From the NCBI RefSeq assembly GCF_037039395.1, contig NZ_CP146242.1, forward strand, positions 248,001 through 312,000: a stretch of 64,000 bases of DNA. Direction: 5' to 3'. The translations under genes and the position numbers were made by a program. This document shows positions 46,649-56,285 of this stretch, one piece after another. The notes under the pieces are model-generated. The model was not told the DNA's origin, did not search any database, and saw only the letters and a list, made by a program, of their open reading frames with translations. Source of the DNA: Agrobacterium vitis (GTDB lineage: Bacteria; Pseudomonadota; Alphaproteobacteria; Rhizobiales; Rhizobiaceae). How positions within the stretch are numbered: position 1 is the first letter of the stretch; each line of letters opens with the position of its first letter.

Positions 46649-47938
46649 TTACAGGTAAGGATACATCGGGAAACGGCCCGTCAGGCCAACGACCTTCTCG
46701 CGCACGCTTGCCTCGACGGCGCTATTGCCCTCGTCGGAATTGGCAGCTTTCAGACCGTCGAGAACTTCAACAATCAGATTGCCGATCTCGATGAATTCGG
46801 CCTCCTTGAAGCCACGGGTCGTGCCAGCCGGTGTTCCGAGACGAACACCCGAGGTAACGAAAGGCTTTTCAGGATCGAAGGGAATGCCGTTCTTGTTGCA
46901 GGTGACATAGGCGCGGCCAAGTGCTGCCTCGGCGCGCTTGCCGGTGGCGTTCTTTTTGCGCAGGTCGACCAGCATCAAATGGTTGTCGGTACCGCCGGAG
47001 ACGATGTCGAGGCCACCCTTGACCAGGGTCTCGGACAGGGCCTTGGCGTTCTTTACCACCTGAGCGGCATAATCCTGGAATTCCGGCTGCAAGGCTTCGC
47101 CGAAAGCAACCGCCTTGGCAGCGATCACATGCATCAGTGGGCCACCCTGGAGGCCAGGGAAAACAGCCGAATTGAACTTCTTGGCCAGATCCTCGTCATT
47201 GGTGAGGATCATGCCGCCACGCGGGCCACGCAACGACTTGTGGGTCGTGGTGGTGGCAACGTGGCAATGCGGGAACGGCGACGGATGCTGATTGCCAGCG
47301 ACCAGACCGGCGATATGGGCCATATCGACCATCAGATAGGCGCCGACTTCGTCTGCGATCTCGCGGAAGCGCTTCCAGTCCCAGATCCGCGAATAGGCGG
47401 TGCCACCGGCGATGATCAGCTTGGGCTTATGCTTGCGGGCGGATTCGGCCACCGCATCCATATCCAGCAGATTGTCGTCCTGGCGCACGCCGTAAGAAAC
47501 GACATTGAACCACTTGCCGGACATGTTGACCGGCGAACCGTGGGTGAGATGGCCCCCGGAATTCAGATCGAGACCCATGAAGGTATCGCCGGGCTGCAAC
47601 AAAGCCAAGAACACGGCCTGGTTCATCTGCGAACCGGAATTGGGCTGAACATTGGCAAAATTGACGCCGAACAGCTTCTTGGCACGCTCGATCGCCAATT
47701 CCTCGGCAATATCGACGAACTGGCAGCCGCCATAATAGCGCTTGCCCGGATAGCCCTCGGCATATTTGTTGGTCATGATCGAGCCCTGTGCTTCCAGCAC
47801 AGCGCGCGAGACGATATTTTCGGAGGCGATCAGCTCGATTTCATGGCGTTGACGACCGAGCTCCTTCTCAATCGCACCAAAAATATCCGGGTCGGACTCG
47901 GCAAGCGGACGGGAAAAGAAAGCATCGGTATTGGCCAT
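46649..47938 (-). CDS. glyA: serine hydroxymethyltransferase
   Basis: PLP enzyme converting serine and tetrahydrofolate to glycine and methylene-THF. 429 residues from the ATG at 47938, which has AGGAGA upstream. Landmarks: [32 protein letters not shown], the PLP lysine in [16 protein letters not shown] and the [16 protein letters not shown] block. A longer frame to 48001 is unlikely. It is the first gene of the leftward glyA-nrdR-ribDE run. Confidence 0.97.
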   Translation of the reverse strand: MANTDAFFSRPLAESDPDIFGAIEKELGRQRHEIELIASENIVSRAVLEAQGSIMTNKYAEGYPGKRYYGGCQFVDIAEELAIERAKKLFGVNFANVQPNSGSQMNQAVFLALLQPGDTFMGLDLNSGGHLTHGSPVNMSGKWFNVVSYGVRQDDNLLDMDAVAESARKHKPKLIIAGGTAYSRIWDWKRFREIADEVGAYLMVDMAHIAGLVAGNQHPSPFPHCHVATTTTHKSLRGPRGGMILTNDEDLAKKFNSAVFPGLQGGPLMHVIAAKAVAFGEALQPEFQDYAAQVVKNAKALSETLVKGGLDIVSGGTDNHLMLVDLRKKNATGKRAEAALGRAYVTCNKNGIPFDPEKPFVTSGVRLGTPAGTTRGFKEAEFIEIGNLIVEVLDGLKAANSDEGNSAVEASVREKVVGLTGRFPMYPYL

Positions 47939-48083
47939 GATCGCAGTCTCCTGAAAGCGTTGATGCCTGCGCGTCTTAACGTTCCGCGCGCCGGAGGGCA
48001 AGACGCGGAAGCGACATTTGCAGCTCGAACTCCCCGGACATTTCCGGGATCGTCACGCGTGGTTTAAAAAATCCCCTGAATCA

Positions 48084-48114
48084 GACAAGGGCCGGATTGA
48101 TCCCGGCCCTTGTC
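48084..48114 (-). terminator. 12-bp hairpin downstream of ldtP
   Basis: GACAAGGGCCGG and CCGGCCCTTGTC pair perfectly around a seven-base loop. It begins 26 bases past the ldtP stop. T residues occur only some 12 bases after the stem on the minus strand, so efficiency is uncertain. Confidence 0.6.
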
Positions 48115-48139
48115 GTTAAAAAGTCCTTGCGGCAGTGGA

Positions 48140-49465
48140 TTACCGGGGAAGCGCATCGTCTTCGATATTGCCCGGGTTCTGCTCAACGCCAATATTGGTT
48201 TGCAGCGCCAACTGGGCATCGCCATCCCGCTTGTAAATATCGTCACGGAACTGCACGACATTGTCCTTGGCCGACCACGCCGTGATGTAAACGATATAGA
48301 CAGGCACTTCCTGCGAAAGCTTGATCACGTTGTTCTGGCGCGTCGAAATCACCCGCTCGATTTCCTGACGGTTCCAGCCGGGCGTATCCCTCAGCAACCA
48401 CGTAATCAGATCGCGAACGTTCTGGACGCGCATACAGCCGGAGGATTCAAAGCGCATCAGCTTGTTGAACAGGCCCTGCTGCGGCGTATCGTGCAGATAT
48501 TCATTGTTCGGATTGTGAAAGTTGATCTTCGTCGACGCCATGGCGTTGATCTTGCCAGGATCCTGACGGAACATCAGGTTCGGTGCCTTGGGGGCATTCC
48601 AATCCACAGTTTCCGGGGCTACCTCCTGGCCTTTGCCATCGAAGAGGCGGATATTGTTGCGCGTCAGATAGGTCGGGTCCTTGCGCATCAGCGGCACGAT
48701 GTCCTTTTCGACGATCGAGCGCGGCGCAGTCCAGTAAGGGTTCAGGATGACTTCATAGATCTTGGAATTGATGGAATGGGTCGGGCGGTCGATACGGCCA
48801 ACGACGGCATTGGTGCGCAACGCGACGCGATCATTTTCGACGGCCTCGATAGACATCGAGGGAATGTTGACCATGACATACCGGCTACCCAGATCACCGG
48901 ACATCGCCTGCAGGCGAACCAGATTGGTATTGAGCTGGTTGAGGCGCACGTCGGCAGAGATATTCATGGCTTTCAGCGTGTATTCGCCAAGCGCGCCATC
49001 GGTGGGTAGACCATGCCGGGCCTGAAAACGCTTCACCGCACCATCGACATAGGTATCGAAGGAATTGGACATGCCCGCTTCCTGGCCAAGATCGCCTGAG
49101 ATCATCAGGCGTTGGCGCAGCAGCTGCACGGTCGGATCAACGGACCCGAGTTTCAATTTCACCGAGGGATTGACCTGCGGCCAACCGCCCTGGGCAACGA
49201 TCTGCTGATAGGCGGCAATGGCCAATTGCAGGTTCGGCAGGTTGGTAGCGCTCAACATCGGCGAATTGGATGTCACCGAAGCGACCGCGCGTGACGTCTG
49301 GGCATCGAACTGGTCGTCCCAATTGCCCCGCGACCGGGCATTGATCAGTTCGTCGACGGCGGATTGCGCCATGGCGGTCCCGGCCAGCGTGGATGCACCC
49401 ACCAATGCCGCGCCTCTCAGCAATGCTCTGCGAGAGACCGAAACCAGTTTAATCTTTTCCGCCAT
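48140..49465 (-). CDS. ldtP: L,D-transpeptidase (YcbB/ErfK type), LdtP
   Basis: Periplasmic peptidoglycan cross-linking enzyme of 441 residues. The N-terminus SRRALLRGAALVGASTLAG has a twin-arginine pair and could be a Tat signal. A peptidoglycan-binding segment follows (FQARHGLPTDGALGEYTL) and then the YkuD domain, with His in NEYLHDTPQQ and Cys344 in SSGCMRVQNVRDL. The name follows the rhizobial/Liberibacter pair in which the MarR regulator LdtR controls this gene; LdtR is encoded 414 bases away on the same strand. Confidence 0.93.
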   Translation of the reverse strand: MAEKIKLVSVSRRALLRGAALVGASTLAGTAMAQSAVDELINARSRGNWDDQFDAQTSRAVASVTSNSPMLSATNLPNLQLAIAAYQQIVAQGGWPQVNPSVKLKLGSVDPTVQLLRQRLMISGDLGQEAGMSNSFDTYVDGAVKRFQARHGLPTDGALGEYTLKAMNISADVRLNQLNTNLVRLQAMSGDLGSRYVMVNIPSMSIEAVENDRVALRTNAVVGRIDRPTHSINSKIYEVILNPYWTAPRSIVEKDIVPLMRKDPTYLTRNNIRLFDGKGQEVAPETVDWNAPKAPNLMFRQDPGKINAMASTKINFHNPNNEYLHDTPQQGLFNKLMRFESSGCMRVQNVRDLITWLLRDTPGWNRQEIERVISTRQNNVIKLSQEVPVYIVYITAWSAKDNVVQFRDDIYKRDGDAQLALQTNIGVEQNPGNIEDDALPR

Positions 49466-49878
49466 AGTCTTCTATTTCCCTACCGATCCACCGATCCCGA
49501 AACGCTTTAGCCCATGGGAGACGATCAGGTCCCATGAAGGCCTTGTGCTTAATAAAGCCGGAGGCGTTCCGCAATCATTGTTTTCACCGCAGGAAACGTT
49601 TGCCGCTATCGCTTGTTCCAAAAGCCCTCTGCCCTACAGAATTCTTTTGAAACCGGGCGAAGGCGAGGCTTCAGCGCGGGTCGAACAACCAGCTTATTCC
49701 ACAGTCTGGCGGTCCCATATCAATATGGCCAAAGCTTGTCAGGCCCGATGCGCTCACAACACTGTGTTGAATAAGCGTGTGCGCATCAAAACAAAGCGAG
49801 GCGATATCGGCCTGCCAGGATTGAATGACCGTTACCGGTCCATCAAGGCAGCAAAGCCAGACATTGCAGCCGGTTGGA
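49466..49878. other. 413-base region between ldtR and ldtP
   Basis: Should carry the ldtP promoter and, from the neighbourhood, LdtR binding sites. I cannot point to a specific operator. A short imperfect palindrome (CACAACACTGTGTTG) at about 49755-49769 is the only sequence of that kind I see. No credible small gene. Confidence 0.45.
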
Positions 49879-50391
49879 CTACATCCGATAGGCGATCGTA
49901 TCGTTCCAGAAGCGATCGAGACGCTGCAACAACCTGTTCATCTGGTTGAATTCATCCGGACCGATGCCGCCGACCTTCTGGATGGAGCCGACGTGACGCT
50001 CATAGAGCTTGGCGACGGTTTCGGCAATATCCTGGCCTTCCGGCGTCAGGGAAATACGAACCGAACGGCGATCGACACGCGAGCGGGAATGATTGATGAA
50101 ACCAAGGTCGACCAGCTTCTTGACGTTATAGGAAACGTTGGAGCCGAGGTAATAACCGCGAGACCGCAATTCACCGGCGGTCAGCTCGGAATTGCCGATG
50201 TTAAACAGCAGCAAAGCCTGAACTGCATTGACGTCGTTGCGGCCCTGACGGTCGAATTCGTCCTTGATGACGTCGAGCAGGCGGCGGTGCAGGCGCTCCA
50301 CCAGATGCAGGGAATCAAGATAGAGGGAACGGATGGTCTGCTCTTCGTGATCGATAGCGGACACCTGCGGTTTGATCTTTGTCGTGGTCAT
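49879..50391 (-). CDS. ldtR: MarR-family regulator LdtR
   Basis: 170-residue winged-helix regulator. The wHTH runs through NIGNSELTAGELRSRGYYLG and SNVSYNVKKLVDLGFINHSR, with the wing at SRVDRRSVRISLTPEGQDI. The adjacent L,D-transpeptidase gene and the family match the LdtR of Liberibacter and Sinorhizobium, which controls ldtP and osmotic-stress tolerance and responds to small aromatic ligands. The adjacency seen here supports that name. Confidence 0.9.
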   Translation of the reverse strand: MTTTKIKPQVSAIDHEEQTIRSLYLDSLHLVERLHRRLLDVIKDEFDRQGRNDVNAVQALLLFNIGNSELTAGELRSRGYYLGSNVSYNVKKLVDLGFINHSRSRVDRRSVRISLTPEGQDIAETVAKLYERHVGSIQKVGGIGPDEFNQMNRLLQRLDRFWNDTIAYRM

Positions 50392-50539
50392 ATCGTCTGC
50401 CTCACTGTTTGGGTGGCGGCCTTGTTGGTTTCCAACCGCCTTGTGAGTGACAATATCGAATGCAGATAAAATTCTATTTAAAACGCAGGCTTAACAGAGG
50501 CTTACCATTCAGCCTGACTGTATCAGGGTAAACCATTCC

Positions 50540-50959
50540 TTATGCCGTGACGCGCCGGCGCTTTTGCAGCAGGATCGCCAGACGAAAAGCGATATAGACG
50601 ACAGCGACAATCAGATGGAATGCGACGATCAGCGGATCGCGCCCGAAAATGCCCGGCCACACGGCATGCATCAGGATCTGACCACTGGCGGCAATCACCC
50701 AGATGACCGGCCCCCAGGAGACCGTCATCCACAACCCAACCCCTGCCACCGGCAGCATCACGGCCAGCCCGCAGCTGGCAATGCGCCAAGGCACATTCAT
50801 CAGATCGAACCGCCCAAGGCCGTCACCTGCAAAGCCCACCAGAAGCCCCCAGAATTGCAGGCCTAGCCAAAGGCAGGCAAGCGCAACGACGCGCAGGAAG
50901 AGCACGAACAACAGGTCTACCAGGCTGGGCTTTGGCGTATGGACGACATCATCAATCAT
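50540..50959 (-). CDS. four-helix membrane protein, unknown function
   Basis: 139-residue protein with four hydrophobic stretches (LVDLLFVLFLRVVALACLWL, IASCGLAVMLPVAGVGLWM, WGPVIWVIAASGQILM, LIVAFHLIVAVVYIAFRLAI) and a basic end LLQKRRRVTA. No family name comes to mind. The ATG at 50959 was taken; another 18 bases earlier has no better ribosome-binding site. The frame is open far upstream across the hemB leader and into hemB, but that part is antisense and not coding. Confidence 0.7.
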   Translation of the reverse strand: MIDDVVHTPKPSLVDLLFVLFLRVVALACLWLGLQFWGLLVGFAGDGLGRFDLMNVPWRIASCGLAVMLPVAGVGLWMTVSWGPVIWVIAASGQILMHAVWPGIFGRDPLIVAFHLIVAVVYIAFRLAILLQKRRRVTA

Positions 50960-51191
50960 CCTGCGACGATATCGCATAATTGACTGGACCGGTATCGGCG
51001 ACAGGTGAAATTTATGGGGAGACAAACAATCCGCAGACGGTTTTATCCGAGCATCGCTATGCCCGGGGATGGGGCCAGGAGGTGGGGCCCGGGGATGGGA
51101 GTGGGGGCGGTCAGGTTGCCGCAGTGGGCAAACATCCCGGTGCATGATAAATGGCATCATAAGAGAGCAGGCCTGAAGACTGGAGACCGCG

Positions 51192-52205
51192 ATGACCAAC
51201 AAGACCCACCTCGTCGACGACATTACCGGCCACCGGCGCATGCGCCGCAACCGCAAGGCGGACTGGACGCGCAGGCTGGTACAGGAAAGCCGGCTGACGG
51301 TGGACGACCTGATCTGGCCGATCTTCCTCGTACCCGGCAGCGGCATCATCGAGCCGATCGCCGCCATGCCTGGCGTCAACAGGATGAGTGTCGACAAGGC
51401 CGTCGAAGCGGTGAAAGAAGCCGCCGATCTCGGCATTCCCGCCATTGCCACCTTTCCGAATATCGAGATGAACCTGCGCGACCAGACGGGTTCCCATATC
51501 CTGGAAGCCAATAACCTGCTCAACCAGGCGACAGCCGCCATCAAGAAAGCCGTCGCCAACATCGGCGTGATTACCGATGTGGCGCTGGACCCGTTCACCA
51601 GCCATGGGCATGACGGTATTTTGCGCGGCGATGATATCGTCAATGACGAAACGGTCGATCAGGTCGTCAAGGCCGCCATCCTGCAGGCCGATGCCGGCTC
51701 CGACATTATCGCCCCTTCCGAAATGATGGATGGGCGAATCGGCGCCATCCGCCGCGGGCTCGACGCCGCCGGTCACCAGTCGGTCGGCATCATGTCCTAT
51801 GCGACGAAATTCTCCTCCGGCTATTACGGTCCCTATCGCGAAGCGATTTCCACCGCAGGTCTGCTGAAGGGCGACAAGAACAGCTATTACATCAGCCCGG
51901 CCAATGGCACCGAAGCAGTGCGGGATGCCGCCATGGATGTCGAGGAAGGGGCGGATATGCTGATGGTCAAGCCCGGCCTGCCCTATCTGGATATCTGCTG
52001 GCGTCTCAAGGAAGCGTTCAGCCTGCCGGTCTTCGCCTATCAGGTGTCAGGCGAATATGCGCAGATCAAAGCAGCCGGTCTGAATGGTTGGATCGACGAG
52101 GAGCGGGTGATGATGGAAACGCTGCTCTGCTTCAAACGGGCCGGATGCGACGGTATTCTCAGTTATTTCGCCGTGGACGCGGCAAAGCGGCTTGCCAGAA
52201 GCTGA
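51192..52205 (+). CDS. hemB: delta-aminolevulinic acid dehydratase (porphobilinogen synthase)
   Basis: Condenses two ALA to porphobilinogen in heme synthesis. 337 residues with both Schiff-base lysines (SYATKFSSGYYGPYREA and DMLMVKPGLPYLD). The metal-site stretch DVALDPFTSHGHDG has Asp where zinc enzymes have Cys, so this is the Mg-dependent, zinc-independent class found in alphaproteobacteria. Confidence 0.97.
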   Translation: MTNKTHLVDDITGHRRMRRNRKADWTRRLVQESRLTVDDLIWPIFLVPGSGIIEPIAAMPGVNRMSVDKAVEAVKEAADLGIPAIATFPNIEMNLRDQTGSHILEANNLLNQATAAIKKAVANIGVITDVALDPFTSHGHDGILRGDDIVNDETVDQVVKAAILQADAGSDIIAPSEMMDGRIGAIRRGLDAAGHQSVGIMSYATKFSSGYYGPYREAISTAGLLKGDKNSYYISPANGTEAVRDAAMDVEEGADMLMVKPGLPYLDICWRLKEAFSLPVFAYQVSGEYAQIKAAGLNGWIDEERVMMETLLCFKRAGCDGILSYFAVDAAKRLARS

Positions 52206-52294
52206 GTGTTTTCGGCCTGCCATAACAAAGTGCCAGGCGATTGTATTTCGGAGCGGGGCTTCCCATATCATCGTCATCGACCAAGGAGACGATC

Positions 52295-52753
52295 ATGAGC
52301 TTCGATCCGAATATAACCACCGTGGCTCCCACCGACTGGCGCGCCTATAGCGGCGTGCTGTCGCGCCGGGTCTTTGCCTTCATCATCGATTACGTCCTGG
52401 TCGGGTTACTCTGGGTTCCCGCCGCCGTCGTGGTGTTCTTCCTCGGCGTCATCACGCTTGGCCTCGGCTGGCTCCTGTATCCCATTCTGTTTTTCATCGT
52501 CGCGGGCCTTTACTTCGGTCTGTCGCTGGCTGGCCGCTCTCAGGCGACGCCTGGCATGCGCGCCATGGGAATTGCCATGATTCGCCTGGATGGCAGCAAG
52601 ATCGATTTCGTCACGGCCATTGCCCATCTGGCGCTGTTCTGGATCCTCAATTCCGTGTTGACGCCACTGATCCTGCTGGCGGGACTGTTTACCGATCGCT
52701 CCCGACTGGTCCATGACTTGTTGCTCGGCACCGCTGCGCTTCGCGCTGGCTGA
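52295..52753 (+). CDS. RDD family membrane protein
   Basis: 152-residue membrane protein with the RDD signature LSRRVFAFIIDYVLVGLLW (Arg and Asp in the first helix) and three to four helices. It ends with SRLVHDLLLGTAALRAG, the second RDD-family hallmark (HDxxxGT). Its function is unknown; some RDD proteins are Na+/H+ antiporters. AAGGAG before the ATG at 52295 is a good ribosome-binding site. Confidence 0.88.
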   Translation: MSFDPNITTVAPTDWRAYSGVLSRRVFAFIIDYVLVGLLWVPAAVVVFFLGVITLGLGWLLYPILFFIVAGLYFGLSLAGRSQATPGMRAMGIAMIRLDGSKIDFVTAIAHLALFWILNSVLTPLILLAGLFTDRSRLVHDLLLGTAALRAG

Positions 52754-53089
52754 GTGAGACGCAATGCCGACCAAAAATTGGTAGTCACGAAGGGAGCGCT
52801 CACAATTTCACGTTGAACAACCGAATCGTGAAATGAAATAGTTGACCTTTTGAAATCTTGAGCCATGCTAGACATGAACTTGAAGGTCATGAGCAATACC
52901 GGGAATCATTGAAAGTGGCTTTTGGTATTGCACTTTTGGATAGCTCAACCGCTTGATGCATTTGAGATATTCGACATTCCTGCAAGGTGAGGATGCGTTA
53001 GCACCTTCGATGTCTTGGTGTAATGTGCATTCCCGGCCAAAGAAGCCAGCGCGCTTTTCCGGGTGCCTGAGAGGACGCATAGACAAAGC
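52754..53089. other. 336-base AT-richer region with inverted repeats, before bpt
   Basis: No gene. It contains ATTTCACG (52805-52812) facing CGTGAAAT (52827-52834) across 14 bases, a palindrome CCAAAAATTGG just upstream, and a second AT-rich stretch near 52915. These could be operator or terminator parts for the flanking genes. The bpt promoter must be here. Confidence 0.5.
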
Positions 53090-53851
53090 ATGAACACGCA
53101 GGCCGCTACGTCTCCGCAGTTTTATCTGACAGCGCCCGCGCCCTGCCCTTACCTGGCGGGGGAAATGGAGCGGAAGGTCTTTACGCATCTTGTTGGACCA
53201 CGCGCGCCGGAAATGAACGATCTTCTGACACAGGGCGGCTTTCGCCGGTCGCAGAATATCGCCTACCGTCCGGCCTGCGAAACCTGCCGCGCCTGCATAT
53301 CGGTGCGGATCGTTGCCCGGGAATTCCAGCCGAACCGAACCATGCGCCGCGTAGCAGGCGTCAATACCGATCTCACCAGCAGCGTATTTGCAGCCCAGCC
53401 TTCGACCGAACAATTTTCCCTGTTTCGCACCTATCTCGATCATCGCCACCAGCAGGGTGGCATGTCGGACATGTCGGCGCTCGACTTTGCGATCATGGTG
53501 GAAGACAGCCATGTGAAAACCAAGGTGATTGAATATCGCCTGCCGAAAGTGGACGACGACAGCGACCGCCCAGGCGAGCTGGTAGCCGTGGCCCTATCCG
53601 ATATTCTCAGTGACGGATTGTCGATGGTTTATTCCTTCTTCAATCCGGCAATGGAAAAACGGTCTCTCGGCACCTTCATGGTTCTCGACCATATTCGCCG
53701 CGCCAACGAGATGGGCCTACCCCATGTCTATCTTGGCTACTGGGTGAACGGCTCGCGTAAAATGGGATATAAAATCCGCTTCCTGCCGCAGGAACATCTG
53801 CTCAGCCAGGGCTGGACCCGCTATGAGCCAGAGAGCGGCGTCGAAGAGTAA
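53090..53851 (+). CDS. bpt: aspartate/glutamate leucyltransferase (Bpt, N-end rule)
   Basis: Transfers Leu from Leu-tRNA onto N-terminal Asp/Glu so that the protein is degraded by ClpS-ClpAP. 253 residues: the Cys motif [16 protein letters not shown] near residue 55, then [31 protein letters not shown] and the family signature [20 protein letters not shown], with [15 protein letters not shown] at the end. It is a functional link to the Clp machinery whose ClpP is at the left edge. The start MNTQAATSP was taken. Confidence 0.94.
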   Translation: MNTQAATSPQFYLTAPAPCPYLAGEMERKVFTHLVGPRAPEMNDLLTQGGFRRSQNIAYRPACETCRACISVRIVAREFQPNRTMRRVAGVNTDLTSSVFAAQPSTEQFSLFRTYLDHRHQQGGMSDMSALDFAIMVEDSHVKTKVIEYRLPKVDDDSDRPGELVAVALSDILSDGLSMVYSFFNPAMEKRSLGTFMVLDHIRRANEMGLPHVYLGYWVNGSRKMGYKIRFLPQEHLLSQGWTRYEPESGVEE

Positions 53852-53932
53852 ACCGAAGCTCACTCTTCGTATTCCTTTGCATCCTCCTCAAGAGGAGGAT
53901 TCGTTATCATCTTCGGGACTTGGACGAATGGA

Positions 53933-55717
53933 TCAAGCGACCCGAGCCGCCTGATCGGCAGCCTCGCGGCGATGGGATAGCCATTCCGGCAGGACGTCCG
54001 CCGCCATGGGACGCGACAGCCAGAAGCCCTGGATCTCATCGCAACCCATCGATTGCAGGAGATCGGCGGCTTCCAGCGTTTCGACGCCTTCCGCCACCAC
54101 TTCATAACCCAGACTGTGCGAGAGGTTGATCATCGATTGCACCAACACACGCTCGCGATTGCCTTTTGCCATATCCGCGACGAAAGAACGGTCGATCTTC
54201 ACAACATCAGCCGGCAATTTCTGCATATAGGCCAGGCTGCTATAGCCAGTGCCGAAATCGTCGATCGCCAGCCGGACACCATGGGCGCTCAGCGCGTGAA
54301 GAAGGTCGAGTGACTTTTCGGTCTCTCCCATCATCGCCGTCTCCGTCAGTTCAAATTCGATCTGACCTGGCAAGACATCGTATTTCGCCAGTTTTTCCTT
54401 CAGCAGTTCCAGAAATTCTGGCTCATTCAAATTCAGAGCCGAAATATTGATCGACAATCGCATATCGATGCCTTGACCCCGCAGAACGGCCAGATGGGAC
54501 AGCGCCTTGTCGATCACCCAGGCGCTCATGGCGCGCACCAGATCGGAGGCTTCGATAACCGGCACGAATTCGGCTGGTGAAATCGACCCCAGTTCAGGGT
54601 GGTTCCAGCGCAGCAGTGCTTCCGCGCATTCCGCCTGACCGGTTTTCAGAGACAGCCGCGGCTGGAAAACCAGATGCAATTGATCCTGAGACGCCAGAGC
54701 GACAGGAAAATCCTGCAAAAGTCGGAAGTTACGACGATGCAGCAGGTCATGATCGTCGGAGAAAAAGGCAATGCCGGTTTCGCTGTCACGCGCATCTTGA
54801 ACCGCACTTTGCAGCGAGCGCAGCACGTTTTCCGGCTCCATTGCGCCGGGATTGAACCAGGTCACCCCAAGCGAGGGCGTCATCGTCAAACGAAGATTGG
54901 CCACCTCACCGACATCGGACAGCAAGCGTTCCAGCATAGGAAGCAGGCTTTCGGACGTGGCGTCCTCCGGCGGGATCAAGGCAAACTGCATCGCGCCAAT
55001 ATGATAGGAGGCGATATGATCGCCCATCGACCTCTGCAGGAACTGCGCCACGGAGCGGATGACACCATCCAGATGCGATGGGCCCATGACACGCGACAAC
55101 CGGTCGAACTGCATGGTGCGCGCGAGATCGAGAACGCCAATCAACCGTTCCTTGCCACCGCCATGCCTGCCAATATCGGCAAGGTCGCTCAACAATTGGA
55201 AACGGTTGGGCAGGCCGCTGGCGGCTTCAATCCGGCCAACGGCATGCTGCATTTCTATCTGCGCCATCACCATGGCCGCCATATCCGACAACACAGCCAT
55301 TTCCCTGTCGCCGACCGTGTGCGGTTCATTGTCAAGAACGCAGAGCGCGCCCAGCGAATAACCATCCGTCGTCATCAGCGGCACACCGGCATAGAAGCGA
55401 ACGCCGGCCTGACCGAGGGGACTATCGACATAAAAGGCGTCATTGTGAAAATCGTTGACGATCAGCGGCCGACAGGTTTCCGCGACTTCAGCACAGGGCG
55501 CCTTGAACCGTGGAATATGGTTATGATCGATTCCCACTTTCGACTTGAACCACTGGCGATCGACATCGGTCAGCGACACCGCCGCGACCGGCAATCCGAA
55601 AAATTCCGATACGATTCGGGTAATCCGGTCGAAGCTTTCGCTTGGCAGGGTATCGAGTATTTTCAGGTTGCGTAGGCTGTTCAGTCTCGCCAGTTCGCGC
55701 TCTTGGTCCACGGTCAT
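53933..55717 (-). CDS. GAF - degenerate GGDEF - EAL c-di-GMP phosphodiesterase
   Basis: 594-residue cytoplasmic protein. A GAF domain (residues about 25-160), a GGDEF domain lacking the catalytic motif (the loop is HIGAMQFALIP where GGDEF should be), and an EAL domain from about 330. The EAL domain has its active set: AEALLRW, SINISALNL, ELTETAMM, AIDDFGTGYSS, VKIDRSF and AEGVET. So it most likely breaks down c-di-GMP, with the dead GGDEF as a GTP sensor or scaffold, a known arrangement. Confidence 0.92.
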   Translation of the reverse strand: MTVDQERELARLNSLRNLKILDTLPSESFDRITRIVSEFFGLPVAAVSLTDVDRQWFKSKVGIDHNHIPRFKAPCAEVAETCRPLIVNDFHNDAFYVDSPLGQAGVRFYAGVPLMTTDGYSLGALCVLDNEPHTVGDREMAVLSDMAAMVMAQIEMQHAVGRIEAASGLPNRFQLLSDLADIGRHGGGKERLIGVLDLARTMQFDRLSRVMGPSHLDGVIRSVAQFLQRSMGDHIASYHIGAMQFALIPPEDATSESLLPMLERLLSDVGEVANLRLTMTPSLGVTWFNPGAMEPENVLRSLQSAVQDARDSETGIAFFSDDHDLLHRRNFRLLQDFPVALASQDQLHLVFQPRLSLKTGQAECAEALLRWNHPELGSISPAEFVPVIEASDLVRAMSAWVIDKALSHLAVLRGQGIDMRLSINISALNLNEPEFLELLKEKLAKYDVLPGQIEFELTETAMMGETEKSLDLLHALSAHGVRLAIDDFGTGYSSLAYMQKLPADVVKIDRSFVADMAKGNRERVLVQSMINLSHSLGYEVVAEGVETLEAADLLQSMGCDEIQGFWLSRPMAADVLPEWLSHRREAADQAARVA

Positions 55718-55909
55718 CGCCTTCTTAGTAGGGCTCGAAGCATCTCATTATCATGCCGAGAGACAGCCACGCAGAAACGCGGTTCCGAAAGGCGCAGCCA
55801 GGCAAAAAACTCTTCCGGCTTACGTATTGAGCACGGTTCAATACTCAGAACGCGCTTGCATAGCCTTTGTTCCATATGGAGCAGAAGTGATTAAAGCCAA
55901 GTGATGACA

Positions 55910-56012
55910 TTACAGCGCCGTGCGCTTTATAAAACGCACAAAGGACGCTGTAACACTTTAAATCCGCTGCATAATTCCTTAAATCGATTCCGATTTAAGG
56001 AATTATGCAGTA
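55910..56012. repeat. double-hairpin repeat (TTACAGCG/GCTGCATAATT family), full copy
   Basis: A first imperfect hairpin, TTACAGCGCCGTGCG ... CGCACAAAGGACGCTGTAA, then ACACTTTAAATC and a second hairpin in which CTGCATAATTCCTTAAATCG pairs perfectly over 20 bases with its reverse complement around ATTC. A near-identical copy lies at 62226-62334, and partial copies at 4068 and 28771. Confidence 0.8.
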
Positions 56013-56076
56013 ACCGTCAAAAAGCCTGAATTTATCTATGGTTATAGCATCGTGAATAATTGTTTTCAAGCAAAAC

Positions 56077-56108
56077 AAAACCCAGAATTCCGCAGAATTC
56101 TGGGTTTT
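56077..56108 (-). terminator. Rho-independent terminator after the methyltransferase gene
   Basis: AAAACCCAGAATTC and its exact complement GAATTCTGGGTTTT form a 14-pair stem around a four-base loop. On the minus strand the stem is followed by TTTT, G, TTTT. The stem can also act on the plus strand. Confidence 0.75.
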
Positions 56109-56285
56109 GATGTCAGCAACCAGTCATTTGGGAAGTATGCTGGTTGCAAAATAAATGAAATCGATTTTTTAGAGACCCACGCATCCAAAATACAAGACGC
56201 AGGCTCGTGTAATGTCTCGTAAATTCTGTACAGAGCCGCAAATATAATAAACCCAGGGCCTTACACAGTAAATCTCTAGTTAACC

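Larger units (their letters stand above)
55718..56285. other. 568-base repeat-rich region between two minus-strand genes
   Basis: Contains the promoter of the GAF-EAL gene, a full hairpin repeat (55910-56012) and a strong terminator-like hairpin (56077-56108). The remaining sequence is AT-rich and without credible frames. Confidence 0.6.

Noticed and set aside
49218..49949. Plus-strand frame spanning ldtP 5' end and ldtR 3' end
   Set aside because: It crosses two real minus-strand genes and is not protein-like.
50960..51643. Upstream extension of the minus-strand frame across the hemB leader and 5' part
   Set aside because: It overlaps hemB and has no family features. Only the four-helix part at 50540-50959 looks coding.
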